Shown here one piece after another: positions 25,780 through 34,461 of a DNA stretch of 64,000 nucleotides. Every line of letters begins with the position of its first letter. Position 1 is the first letter of the stretch. A program made the translations under genes and the position numbers. Origin of the DNA: an uncultured Clostridia bacterium (GTDB taxonomy: Bacteria; Bacillota; Clostridia; Christensenellales; Aristaeellaceae); NCBI GenBank assembly GCA_934647165.1, contig CAKUFA010000003.1:1-64000 (forward strand), in the 5' to 3' direction. The notes under the pieces are model-generated. The model saw nothing but the letters and a program-made list of their open reading frames with translations, was not told the origin of the DNA and did no database searches.

Positions 25780-27447
25780 GTGAGCAAACGGATTTTCAAA
25801 AATATCCTGTGCACGGCAGTTTTGGCAGTGGTGCTGGCAGTATCGCTGACGGTGCTGGTTTCTTATAAAAGCTATGAGACCAGTGCACGCAAGGCGCTCA
25901 GACAGGAAGCGGAAAGCATCCTTACGGCCATGCCGTTGCTGGAAGATGAAAACGAGTATCTATCACGGCTTGGCACGGATTCACGCATCACGTTGGTGGA
26001 AGCGGACGGCACGGTGACATTTGACAACATGGCGGATGCTTCTGTGATGGAGAACCACGCTGATCGCCCGGAAATTGCCGAAGCCATGCGCAATGGCTGG
26101 AGCGAAAGCACCCGAACCTCCGATACCCTTTCGGAAGTGACGCTTTACGATGCGCGGCGGATGGCGGATGGCAGAATTTTGCGTGTGGCGAGCACCCGCA
26201 ATTCCATTGTTGCTGCTTTTGCGGATGCGTTGCTGCCAACCTTTGGCGCGCTGGCGCTGGTGACGCTGTTGTCCTTTGTGATGGCACGGGGGGCGGCAAA
26301 GCGTATCGTTGCGCCAATCAATATGCTGAATCTGGAATGGCCCTTGGAAAATGATGCCTATGACGAACTTGCGCCGCTGCTCAGCCGCATGGAAAAGCAG
26401 CGCCTGGAGCTTGCGAGGCACATGCATGATTTGGAAAGTGCACATGCGGAGCTGTCTGCCATCATGGCCAATATGCGCGAAGGAATGATTTTGTTGGATG
26501 CAAAGGGTCGCGTGCTGTCCATCAACGACAGTACACGGAGCATCTTTCATTTGAGTGGACGCGACTACATAGGGCAAAACCTGATGGCTGTCAGCCTGGA
26601 TGCGGAATTGTTGGCACTGATGCAGGAGGCGTTGGAGGGAGCGTGTGGAAGCATTGAAACCACTCGGGATAGACGCCATTATCGCCTGTGCGTCAGCCCG
26701 GTGAAAAAGAACAACAAGGTTTGCGGCGCTGTGGTGCTGGTGCTGGACATTTCTGAGCATTTTGCCGCAGAAGAAAGCCGCAGAGAGTTTACTGCCAATG
26801 TATCCCATGAACTGAAAACGCCCCTGACTTCCATTTCGGGTTTTGCGGAAATCATTCGGGACGGCATAGCCAAGCATGAAGATGTGCCGCGCTTTGCCGG
26901 CATGATCTGCAAGGAGGCGTCTCGCCTGATTGCGCTGGTGAATGATATCCTGGAGTTAGCCCAGTTGGATGAAAAGCAGAACCTGGGTCAGGCGGAGCCT
27001 GTAGCGCTGCTTCCAATGCTGCAATCTCTCGGGGAGGATTTTAGCCCTGCGGCCAAACAGAAGGGATTGGCGCTTTTGATTAAAGGTGACGATGCAAAGA
27101 TACAGGGTCATCCGACGCTTTTGCGGGAGCTGTTCTTTAATCTGCTGGACAATGCAATCAAATACACGCCTGATGGCGGACATATTACGGCGACGATTGT
27201 GCAGGATGAGCAGGGTGTACATTGCGCCGTGGAGGACACGGGAATCGGCATTCCCGAAGAACATCAGGCGCATATTTTTGAACGATTTTACTGTGTGGAC
27301 AAAAGCCATTCCCGCGCCACGGGCGGCACGGGACTTGGCTTGGCCATTGTGAAACATGTGGCGCAGATTCATCATGCAGCGCTTTCATTGGAGAGCGCAC
27401 CGGGACATGGGACACGCATTGAAGTGACATTTCCAACAAATGTGTAA
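25780..27447 (+). CDS. phoR: PhoR-type sensor histidine kinase
   Basis: The 555-residue kinase begins at a GTG preceded by ggaggaaag, 1 nt after phoB. It has an N-terminal helix (about residues 8-28), an extracytoplasmic sensor domain, a second helix near residue 155 (LPTFGALALVTLLSFVMA), a PAS domain (ANMREGMILLDAKGRVLSIN), and HisKA with His343 in NVSHELKTPLTS. The ATPase domain follows with NLLDNAIKYTPDGG, DTGIGIPEEHQ and GTGLGLAIVKH. This is the layout of PhoR in Firmicutes. Together with PhoU and PstSCAB it should sense phosphate starvation. Confidence 0.93.
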   Translation: MSKRIFKNILCTAVLAVVLAVSLTVLVSYKSYETSARKALRQEAESILTAMPLLEDENEYLSRLGTDSRITLVEADGTVTFDNMADASVMENHADRPEIAEAMRNGWSESTRTSDTLSEVTLYDARRMADGRILRVASTRNSIVAAFADALLPTFGALALVTLLSFVMARGAAKRIVAPINMLNLEWPLENDAYDELAPLLSRMEKQRLELARHMHDLESAHAELSAIMANMREGMILLDAKGRVLSINDSTRSIFHLSGRDYIGQNLMAVSLDAELLALMQEALEGACGSIETTRDRRHYRLCVSPVKKNNKVCGAVVLVLDISEHFAAEESRREFTANVSHELKTPLTSISGFAEIIRDGIAKHEDVPRFAGMICKEASRLIALVNDILELAQLDEKQNLGQAEPVALLPMLQSLGEDFSPAAKQKGLALLIKGDDAKIQGHPTLLRELFFNLLDNAIKYTPDGGHITATIVQDEQGVHCAVEDTGIGIPEEHQAHIFERFYCVDKSHSRATGGTGLGLAIVKHVAQIHHAALSLESAPGHGTRIEVTFPTNV

Positions 27448-27532
27448 CAAGAAGAGATACGAAAAGCCCCCGGTAACACCCAGCTGCAGCAAGAAAACTG
27501 CACGCAGATCAAGGGATGGGCTTGGCTGATGA

Positions 27533-27575
27533 AACGAGTGGTTTTGGCAAAAGCTAGAGCCACTCGTTCTTTTTA
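27533..27575 (+). terminator. Rho-independent terminator of the pst-pho operon
   Basis: AACGAGTGG pairs with CCACTCGTT, followed by CTTTTT. Confidence 0.85.
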
Positions 27576-27641
27576 TGACAGCTGGTTTTACATGGGAAAA
27601 GAGAATTCGCAAACATCCGGTCGTGCTTTCTCATGACGTGG

Positions 27642-27671
27642 CTTGCATTTCTCTTCCTTTTTTGATATAAT
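27642..27671 (+). promoter_or_regulatory. Candidate promoter for the XRE gene
   Basis: TATAAT at 27666-27671 with a weak CTTGCA at 18-nt spacing. Confidence 0.5.
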
Positions 27672-27710
27672 TTAATACAATAGAAAAACTGTTTGAAATG
27701 AGGTACATAG

Positions 27711-28964
27711 GTGAAGACATTTGGGGAACAGTTGATTGCTGCCAGAAAGGCAAAGGGATATACGCAAGATATGCTGGCGGCGCTGATCAATGTATCGAGA
27801 CAAACTGTGTCGCATTGGGAAAATGGGCGTGCATTGCCGGATGTTGCACTGCTCAGGCAGCTTTCGGATGTGCTGGAATGTAACCTTGCATTGGGCTATG
27901 CGCCGCAGGAGACGGCGAAAAGCCCGGAAAACGAGCCCGCAACGCCTGGCGAAGAATGTGAAAAGAACGCAGTGGAAGCAACGCCTGCAGCGGTGGAAAG
28001 TACGTCTGCACCGGTGCCGCCGGCACCGAAAAAACAGAAGCCGCACTGGCTGTGGATTGCAGGCGTTGCGTTGGCTGCTCTTGCAGTGGTGATATGCCTG
28101 GCGATGCTTTGGCCTAAACCTGCGGCAGTCATCAGGGTTTCGCCGCTGGAACCGGTTGCCTATTTGCAGAATGACCCGGAACACTTTGGCGAAGAAAACA
28201 GCCGGGGGTGGAACATAACTTTTTCGTTTGCCAATGAGAGCGATGTGCCTTTTACACCTGATTATGTGCTGATGCTTTTGTATGAAGGGGATCGGATTGA
28301 TAATAAGGTGCGAATGAGCTATGACGAAATTCGTCCGTGGATGGATAGCGCCAAGCTGCGCAAAGAAGAAGCGCCATTACAGCTGATTTTCAGTACCAAT
28401 CATCTATATGAAACACGGATGGAATGCGCCATCTATGGCAGGGACGATAACGGACATGAACTGATGTTCCGAAACGATGTGCAGCTTTCAAAGGATGAAC
28501 AGGCAACGCAAACCAATGTGAAGCAAACGGAAAACGCTTCAGTGACTGAGCCGAAGACGCTAGCGGAGTTCAAGCGCCTTCATGAGTCACAAACGCGTGT
28601 GGCGGGAAGGGCATACCTGAATGTGACGCCCGAGACCAACCCGGTGCTGCCGACGAAGGATCCGGGCGGAGGCGAACGGGACGTCTGGTTTTTTACCATT
28701 TTTGTGGAAGAGACCGGCGGCGTAGCCTTCAAACCGGAAACCATCACGGAAACAGACATTACCCTCAGCGGCGGGAACGTCGTCTTTGAGTATACGCCGC
28801 AGCAGCTTGCCTGGGCGGATACGATTGAACCAAAGCAGACGGTGATGTGGACAGGCGGCAGACCGGTGCAGGAGCTTGCCGGCGTGGGTATTTCCGTGTC
28901 AGGCGAAGATGCAAACGGCAATCAGGCAACCTTCTATGGTTATGTTGAATTTCAGGGGAAATAA
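27711..28964 (+). CDS. Membrane-anchored XRE-family protein with extracytoplasmic domain
   Basis: The 417-residue protein starts (GTG, gaaatgagg upstream) with a helix-turn-helix of the Xre/Cro type: FGEQLIAARKAKGYTQDMLA and VSRQTVSHWENGRALPD. After an Ala/Pro/Glu-rich linker comes one transmembrane helix near residues 115-135 (LWIAGVALAALAVVICLAML) and about 280 residues outside the membrane. These include two beta-rich segments (NITFSFANESDVPFTPDYV; DVWFFTIFVEETGGVAFKPE) that look like repeats of one domain. Such proteins may pass an external signal to DNA directly, but the outer domain is not one I can name. It is monocistronic. Confidence 0.75.
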   Translation: MKTFGEQLIAARKAKGYTQDMLAALINVSRQTVSHWENGRALPDVALLRQLSDVLECNLALGYAPQETAKSPENEPATPGEECEKNAVEATPAAVESTSAPVPPAPKKQKPHWLWIAGVALAALAVVICLAMLWPKPAAVIRVSPLEPVAYLQNDPEHFGEENSRGWNITFSFANESDVPFTPDYVLMLLYEGDRIDNKVRMSYDEIRPWMDSAKLRKEEAPLQLIFSTNHLYETRMECAIYGRDDNGHELMFRNDVQLSKDEQATQTNVKQTENASVTEPKTLAEFKRLHESQTRVAGRAYLNVTPETNPVLPTKDPGGGERDVWFFTIFVEETGGVAFKPETITETDITLSGGNVVFEYTPQQLAWADTIEPKQTVMWTGGRPVQELAGVGISVSGEDANGNQATFYGYVEFQGK

Positions 28965-28991
28965 TCACATTCAAAAGGGAATGGAAATGGT

Positions 28992-29023
28992 GCTCTCTTC
29001 GGCAAGGAAGAGGGCGCTTTTTT
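28992..29023 (+). terminator. Rho-independent terminator after the XRE gene
   Basis: GCTCTCTTC pairs with GAAGAGGGC (one wobble), followed by GCTTTTTT. Confidence 0.75.
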
Positions 29024-29035
29024 GATGGAAAGCAT

Positions 29036-31327
29036 TTATTTCCTATGCACACGGATAACAAGCGCGGTGCGATCGTCCATCAGTGCGGGTTCGGGCACAG
29101 ATTGTACAAGCAGTTCCGCCGCTTCCTGTGCGGAAGAACAGGCAACGGCTTCTGCGAGTGCCGCCTGAAACGCTTCGGTGGAAGGAAAAGCGTCCTCCAC
29201 GCCATCGGTCAGCAGGAGCAGCGTGTCGCCGTCAAATAGCCGAAGCATGCAGGTTCGGCTGGCGATTTCCTCCATCACGCCCAATGGCAGCGCTTCGCCG
29301 CTCAGGCGCGTCAGCACGCCATCGTGCATCAGCCAGCTGTCCGCTGCGCCAAGCTTATCCAGTGTACATTGCCCGTTCCATAGATTCAACAGTGCAACGT
29401 CAGCTGTGGCAAAGCGCTCGCCGCGCGTGGCGCTGAGCATCATTCCGTTTACTGCGCACAGTGCCTGTGCACGGGTGTAACCTGCTTCTAAACAAAGCCG
29501 GAGCAGCGTTACCGTCTGGGCACTTTCCTCTCTTGCGCGTTCTCCATGGCCCATCCCGTCGGATACAATGACCAGTCCTGTTCCGCCGCTTAAGGTGCCG
29601 CAATAGAACGCATCGCCGTTGACAGCGCTTTGTTCCAGCATGCCGCGGCTGGCCTGGCCGACTTCCGGTGTCAGGGGCGGTTGTTCTTCCAAAGTCAGCC
29701 GTTCATGCTCGTAAAGAACTATTTGCATGGACACATCCAGTACCTGTCCGGTCAGGCGGCATAGGGGTTGCTGCACGTCCTCGCCGGTTCGGCGCAATTC
29801 CCATGCAACCTGGGCATGCCCCCCAACGCGGCGCACATAGAGCAGCGCAGCCGGAATTGCAGCTTCGCTGGCGGCTTGTCGCAGTTGGCGGGCGCTGGCA
29901 ACATCCCACCAGCTGCCCCCGGCGGCCAAGAGGGCAAAGCGCCGTGCAGCGCCAGCCATTGCTGTCAGGTGGGTGGCAAGCATCTCCTGCTCATAGGCGG
30001 CCTTGCGCAGCAGGCGATCCTCCTGGAAGCGTTCGCGGCGCAGCTGTTCCATGCGCTCCCGCAGCTGATACAATCTTGCGCAGCCAAGCCCGCGTAATCC
30101 TTCCAGAGAAGCCTGCCATTGTGCATCCGGGAGCGCGTAGTCGGCAAGCGTCCGTTCGGCACGGCGTATGGAGAGCGCCTCTTCCATCACCGGGCAATGC
30201 TCTTCCTCGGTGCAACCTGCACAAAGCTGGCTTTTCCACCATGCTTCATCATGCGTGTCATCGCGTTTTTGGGGCTTAGGCACGGCGTTTGCCATGTTTG
30301 CCATGGTTTGCTGCCAGCGTGCAAGCAGCTGTGCGCAGCAGGCATCCACATCGCTGCGCTCGGTGCGGAAGCGCTGAAATAGCTCTTCGATCTTTTGATG
30401 CACAGACTCGGGCAGAAAAGCTGAGGCAAGCGAGGCCGCGGAAGTGGATGCCAGAAACGGCAGTGTTCCTGCACCGGCCAGCAGCATGGTGGTGGCGCAT
30501 GCAATGCCGAAGCACAGGCAACTCAACCGCCGGTGCCCCTGCCAGGCAACTATGCCTGTGAGAAAACCGCCGATGCCCAAGCATACACTGAAGCCTAATG
30601 GTAACCCCTGCATGGCCAGCACCGTTCCTGCAACAACGCCCATCACACAACCGGCGCCCACACCAAGGCATAAACCGGCATACAGAGCCAGAAAGGATGC
30701 GCCAAGCGCGCCAAGATTGACGCCAAAGAGCATCAAGCGTCCGCCGCCGGCAAGAATCAATGCAGCGCTGTAGCTGATGGCCACACGCTCATCTAACGCA
30801 TCCACAACATCCCCGCGGCGCAGGGTGCGGATGGCGCGCAGCATCACCGGTGCGGCAAGGGTTCCGGTAACGACTGTGCCCAGTGCAAGGAGCGTGTCCG
30901 CGGCAACGCCGTGCGGCAGAGCAAAAACCAGGCAGGGAAGGAGCGTTAAGGCTGTCCAGAGACTTAAACGCCAGGCTTTTCCATGAAAAACAACTTTGGG
31001 AGAACACAGCAAAAGCCCAAGGCTTAGCAGCGTTTCCCAGCGTGGGGAAAGCCCCCATAAAAGACGCATGGGGTAAGCCAGCAGACATCCGCATGCAGGC
31101 CACAGGAGCGATTCGCCTGCGGCAGAAAGCGCAGTGAGCCAACCGGCTTGCAGCCCAGAGGGAATCCCCATCACATCGGAAAAGCACAACAGAAACGCTG
31201 CCCCTGCCTGCCCGGCAATCGTGATGGATGCTTTCATGACCGCTGCGGCTCGAGCCTGCTGGTCTGTGGGCATCCATCGCCCGGCCTTTTTCCGATGAAG
31301 CCGTTCCACCTGCTGTACCTGTGCCAT
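29036..31327 (-). CDS. spoIIE: Stage II sporulation protein E (SpoIIE) phosphatase
   Basis: SpoIIE dephosphorylates SpoIIAA to activate sigma-F in the forespore. The 763-residue product has about ten N-terminal transmembrane helices (residues 30-300), a central regulatory region with a cysteine cluster (LCAGCTEEEHCPVM), and a C-terminal PP2C phosphatase with metal-binding aspartates in VIVSDGMGHGERAREES and LLLTDGVEDAF. A leader of gggggcg precedes the chosen ATG; further upstream in-frame codons lack ribosome sites. It indicates that the organism can sporulate. It is convergent with the XRE gene and divergent from the AI-2E-type gene. Confidence 0.92.
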   Translation of the reverse strand: MAQVQQVERLHRKKAGRWMPTDQQARAAAVMKASITIAGQAGAAFLLCFSDVMGIPSGLQAGWLTALSAAGESLLWPACGCLLAYPMRLLWGLSPRWETLLSLGLLLCSPKVVFHGKAWRLSLWTALTLLPCLVFALPHGVAADTLLALGTVVTGTLAAPVMLRAIRTLRRGDVVDALDERVAISYSAALILAGGGRLMLFGVNLGALGASFLALYAGLCLGVGAGCVMGVVAGTVLAMQGLPLGFSVCLGIGGFLTGIVAWQGHRRLSCLCFGIACATTMLLAGAGTLPFLASTSAASLASAFLPESVHQKIEELFQRFRTERSDVDACCAQLLARWQQTMANMANAVPKPQKRDDTHDEAWWKSQLCAGCTEEEHCPVMEEALSIRRAERTLADYALPDAQWQASLEGLRGLGCARLYQLRERMEQLRRERFQEDRLLRKAAYEQEMLATHLTAMAGAARRFALLAAGGSWWDVASARQLRQAASEAAIPAALLYVRRVGGHAQVAWELRRTGEDVQQPLCRLTGQVLDVSMQIVLYEHERLTLEEQPPLTPEVGQASRGMLEQSAVNGDAFYCGTLSGGTGLVIVSDGMGHGERAREESAQTVTLLRLCLEAGYTRAQALCAVNGMMLSATRGERFATADVALLNLWNGQCTLDKLGAADSWLMHDGVLTRLSGEALPLGVMEEIASRTCMLRLFDGDTLLLLTDGVEDAFPSTEAFQAALAEAVACSSAQEAAELLVQSVPEPALMDDRTALVIRVHRK

Positions 31328-31427
31328 GCCATCGCCCCCCGCTTTTCCCAAACTGTGGGACAAGCATAGCTGCACGGGCAATATTCGTCTGTCGCTTTTT
31401 GGCGCGGGAAATGTCAATTCTTCAGAC

Positions 31428-31456
31428 TTGACGGAAAAGCCAGCGCCATCTATAAT
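31428..31456 (+). promoter_or_regulatory. Sigma-A promoter for the AI-2E family gene
   Basis: TTGACG and perfect TATAAT with a 17-nt spacer, 41 nt before the start codon. Confidence 0.85.
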
Positions 31457-31497
31457 GAACATATCTACCCAAATGGACTGGGAAGGAGGCACGCGCG

Positions 31498-32652
31498 ATG
31501 CGTGAAAAGCGTGACAAGTTACGTATGGGAATGATTCTCATTGCCTTTGGTGTGTGCCTGTATTGCCTTTTGCAGAACCTTGGCGATGTGGCGGGCGCGC
31601 TGCAATATATATACAACATTCTGTATCCCATTGTGCTGGGATGCGCGATGGCGTTTGTGTTTAATGTGCTGATGAGCCCGCTGGAACGGCTGTTGGGAAG
31701 GCTTCTGTTTTTGAAAAAGCGTCACAGGCTGCTGCGGGTGCTGTCACTGGTGCTTACGCTCCTTGGAGCGGCAGCGGTGATTGTGCTGGTGGTGCTGGTG
31801 ATTGTTCCGCGGCTGGGCGAAGCAGTCGGTCTGTTTGCAGCGGTGCTGCCGCAATCCTCCCGGGATTTGACGGAAAACCTGCAGGAGCTTCTGCGCCACT
31901 TTGCGGTGTCCGAAGAGATTATCGGTAATCTGAGCGCCTATATCGGCGGTGTGACGCAGCAGATTCTTGACCTCATCAAACAGTCTTCCGGGGCGATTGC
32001 CAACCGGGTGCTGAGCACGGTGGTTTCTGCTTTTACCACGGTGATGAATGTGGTGTTTGCCCTCATTGTGGCGATCTATATTCTGGCGGACAAGGAGCGC
32101 ATCGGGCGCTTTGTGCACAGGTGCATGTGCCGCTTTATGCCGGAAAAGCATACGGAGCGTATTACCCGCGTGGCGAGCCTTTCGTTTGCCACCTTTGCAA
32201 ATTTTGTGCGTGGGCAGTTGCTGGAGGCGCTAATCCTTGGCATGATGTGCTTCCTGGGCATGCTGATTTTCGGTTTCCCTTATGCGGCGGTGGTTTCACT
32301 GCTGCTTGGCGTCATGGCGTTGATCCCATTCTTTGGCGCATGGATTGGCGGGGCGACGGCTGCCGTGCTTGTTGCATCGGTGGATCCCTTCAAGGGCGTG
32401 ATGATGGTGGTATTTATCGTTGTGCTCCAGCAGATTGAGGGAAATCTGATTTATCCGCGTGTGGTGGGTTCTACAATAGGCATGCCGGGGCTGTTGGTGA
32501 TGGTTGCCGTCATCATGGGTCAGGGACTTTTCGGTGTGTTTGGCATTCTTATTTCCGTGCCGCTGTGCGCAGTGTGCTACACGCTGCTCAAGCAGCACCT
32601 GGATGATGCTCCTGCGCCTGCAGAAAGCGGGGAAGCACCACTCAAAATGTAG
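31498..32652 (+). CDS. AI-2E family (YtvI/PerM-type) membrane transporter
   Basis: This 384-residue membrane protein has the UPF0118/AI-2E layout: paired helices at the N-terminus (IALIAFGVCLYCLLQNL-like and IVLGCAMAFVFNVLMSPL), a central amphipathic region with a coiled stretch (residues 110-180), and C-terminal helices with LLGVMALIPFFGAWIGG and QQIEGNLIYPRVVGSTIG, the most conserved family motif. Family members have been linked to autoinducer-2 export and to sodium/proton exchange; the substrate here is unknown. An aaggagg site precedes the ATG. Confidence 0.88.
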   Translation: MREKRDKLRMGMILIAFGVCLYCLLQNLGDVAGALQYIYNILYPIVLGCAMAFVFNVLMSPLERLLGRLLFLKKRHRLLRVLSLVLTLLGAAAVIVLVVLVIVPRLGEAVGLFAAVLPQSSRDLTENLQELLRHFAVSEEIIGNLSAYIGGVTQQILDLIKQSSGAIANRVLSTVVSAFTTVMNVVFALIVAIYILADKERIGRFVHRCMCRFMPEKHTERITRVASLSFATFANFVRGQLLEALILGMMCFLGMLIFGFPYAAVVSLLLGVMALIPFFGAWIGGATAAVLVASVDPFKGVMMVVFIVVLQQIEGNLIYPRVVGSTIGMPGLLVMVAVIMGQGLFGVFGILISVPLCAVCYTLLKQHLDDAPAPAESGEAPLKM

Positions 32653-32749
32653 AATTATCCTTCATTGTTTTCCACATCCGGCCATGTGCTTGCATCCGGC
32701 GGATGTTGAATTTCAATTTTAGATTTTAGAAAGAAAGAGTGAAGCAATC

Positions 32750-33958
32750 ATGATCCATTGTTCCGACCGGCTTGACCATGTGCATTCCGACATCCGCGGC
32801 CCACTGTATCAGGAAGCGCTGCGGATGGAGGCAGAGGGCATCAATGTGCTGAAGCTGAACACCGGTAACCCGGGACGCTTTGGCTTTAAGCTGCCCAACA
32901 GCGTGCGGCAGGCGCTTGCACTGCACATTGACGAAGCCGTGCCGTATTGTGATGTGCGCGGCATGGCTGCGGCGCGCAATGTCATCTGTACCTACCATAT
33001 TGGCCGCGGCTTGCAGGGCATCATGCCGAATGATGTGTTTATCTGCAACGGCGTGTCCGAAGCGGCTTCCATGCTGATGAATGCTTTGCTTGGCACTGGC
33101 GAAGAAATCCTGATGCCGTCGCCCTGCTATTCGCTGTGGAGCAACAATGCGTATCTGTGCGGCGGCAAGCCTGTTTTCTATCGCTGTGATCCCAACAATG
33201 AGTGGAATCCTGATGTGGAAGACATCAGAAACAAGGTAACCGATCACACCAAGGCAATCCTCATCATCAATCCCAACAACCCGACCGGCGCTGTGTACAG
33301 CCGTGAAGTGCTGCTGGAGATTGCCGATATTGCCCGCAAGAATCATCTGCTGCTTTTGTCCGATGAAATTTACGACCGGCTGGTGATGGATGGCCTGCGG
33401 CATGAATCCATCGGCGCTCTTGCGCCGGATGTTCCCTGCGTGACATTCAACGGCTTGTCCAAGTCGCACATTGTGTGCGGTTTCCGATGCGGCTGGATGG
33501 TTTTCTCCGGTCCGAAAGGCGAACTGGATGAGCTGAAAAACGGCGTGATGAAGCTGGCTTCCATGCGCCTGTGCGGCAATGCGCTGACGCAACTGGTTAT
33601 TCCTGCGGCTTTGGTGGACAGTGAAAGCACAAGGGAGATGATTATCCCGGGTGGCCGGCTGTATGAACAGCGGCAGGCAACCATGGATGCGCTGGAGCAA
33701 ATCCCGGGTGTGACTTTTGTGCCGAGCCGTGCGGCGTTTTATCTGTTCCCGGGGTTGGAGAAGGAACAGTTTGACTTTGAGAATGCGCAGGACTTTGCAA
33801 TGCGTTTCCTGCATGAGATGCATGTGCTGGTGATTCCCGGCAGCGGCTTTGACTGGCATGAGGACATCCGTTTCCGCATTGTGATGCTGCCTGAACCGGA
33901 AGCCTTGACCAAGGCGATGGGCGATCTGGCAGTATTCCTGGATCATCATCGGAAATAA
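32750..33958 (+). CDS. Class I pyridoxal-phosphate aminotransferase, alanine-transaminase-like
   Basis: A 402-residue fold-type I aminotransferase. The PLP lysine is K238 in FNGLSKSH; other signatures are LNTGNPGRFGF, NPNNPTGAVYS, LLLSDEIYDRL, the arginine motif CGFRCGWM, and RFRIVMLPEPE near the end. The sequence is closest in character to AlaA/AlaT-like glutamate-pyruvate transaminases, which make alanine, but related enzymes act on aspartate or aromatics. A gaaagaaag site precedes the ATG. It follows the AI-2E gene after 97 nt with no clear terminator between. Confidence 0.88.
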   Translation: MIHCSDRLDHVHSDIRGPLYQEALRMEAEGINVLKLNTGNPGRFGFKLPNSVRQALALHIDEAVPYCDVRGMAAARNVICTYHIGRGLQGIMPNDVFICNGVSEAASMLMNALLGTGEEILMPSPCYSLWSNNAYLCGGKPVFYRCDPNNEWNPDVEDIRNKVTDHTKAILIINPNNPTGAVYSREVLLEIADIARKNHLLLLSDEIYDRLVMDGLRHESIGALAPDVPCVTFNGLSKSHIVCGFRCGWMVFSGPKGELDELKNGVMKLASMRLCGNALTQLVIPAALVDSESTREMIIPGGRLYEQRQATMDALEQIPGVTFVPSRAAFYLFPGLEKEQFDFENAQDFAMRFLHEMHVLVIPGSGFDWHEDIRFRIVMLPEPEALTKAMGDLAVFLDHHRK

Positions 33959-33970
33959 GAAAAAGGTAAG

Positions 33971-34007
33971 GAAGCGGTCAGGTTTGCACGCAAGCCTGAC
34001 CGCTTTA
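33971..34007 (+). terminator. Hairpin downstream of the aminotransferase gene
   Basis: AAGCGGTCAGG pairs perfectly with CCTGACCGCTT; there is no proper U-run, so it may stabilise the mRNA 3' end rather than stop transcription. Confidence 0.5.
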
Positions 34008-34019
34008 GCTGGTGCGACT

Positions 34020-34044
34020 GCAAGCAAAAAAGGCTTGCTTTTTT
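34020..34044 (+). terminator. Rho-independent terminator overlapping the SRP RNA promoter
   Basis: GCAAGC and GCTTGC form a 6-bp stem followed by TTTTTT. Its right arm and U-run coincide with the -35 region of the next promoter. Confidence 0.7.
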
Positions 34045-34063
34045 CCTGTGTATGCGTTATACT
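34035..34063 (+). promoter_or_regulatory. Promoter for SRP RNA
   Basis: TTGCTT and TATACT with a 17-nt spacer, about 20 nt before the RNA. Confidence 0.75.
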
Positions 34064-34085
34064 AATAAAGCCGTATTCGCGATGA

Positions 34086-34183
34086 AGATTGGGTCCCGTG
34101 CGATCCATCTGCGTGAACCCTGTCAGGTCCTGACGGAAGCAGCAGTAAGCGTTGGCTGGATGTGCTGCGGGTTCGCCCAGTCT
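34086..34183 (+). ncRNA. ffs: Signal recognition particle RNA, small bacterial (4.5S) type
   Basis: The apical domain that binds Ffh is clear: TGTCAGGTCCTGACGGAAGC followed by AGCAGTAAGCG, with the conserved GGAAGCAGC element. The flanks fold back on each other (TTGGGTCCCGTGCGATCC with GGATGTGCTGCGGGTTCGCCCAG), giving one long hairpin of about 98 nt with no Alu domain. Exact ends are estimated. dnaX, its common neighbour, is not here. Between this RNA and 34301 (about 118 nt) I see no gene. Confidence 0.88.
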
Positions 34184-34301
34184 GAGCGGGTGCGGTTTTT
34201 GCGTATACAAGGTGCCGGAATACAACAAAAAGCCGGGAAAGCGCAAAGGCTGCTTTCCCGATATGGAGCGGAGACGGCTTGCAGAAGAAGGTCTTTTTTA
34301 T

Positions 34302-34461
34302 GGCAATACCGCACAATTCGTTGGCAGCGTAGGCGATGCCTTTTCCGCCATCTGCTGCTTGCAGATTTTTCGATTTACCTCCAGTAAACCTTCAAAATCT
34401 GCCATTGCATCTGACGAAAAATTCATTCGCCTCCGCACCAACTCATTTGTGCGGTATTGCC
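34302..34461. mobile_element. 160-bp MITE-like element with 15-bp terminal inverted repeats
   Basis: The ends are perfect inverted copies: GGCAATACCGCACAA at 34302-34316 and TTGTGCGGTATTGCC at 34447-34461. Both sides are flanked by TTAT (34298-34301 and 34462-34465), a plausible 4-bp target duplication. The inside has no transposase; an open frame of about 45 residues on the reverse strand (starting MNFSSDAMADFEGLLEVNRK) stays open through the left end, with no clear ribosome site. The right copy of the target site contains the stop codon of the neighbouring kinase-like gene. Confidence 0.75.

Noticed and set aside
29668..30279. A forward open frame of 203 codons
   Set aside because: It is antisense to spoIIE and shows no protein motifs.
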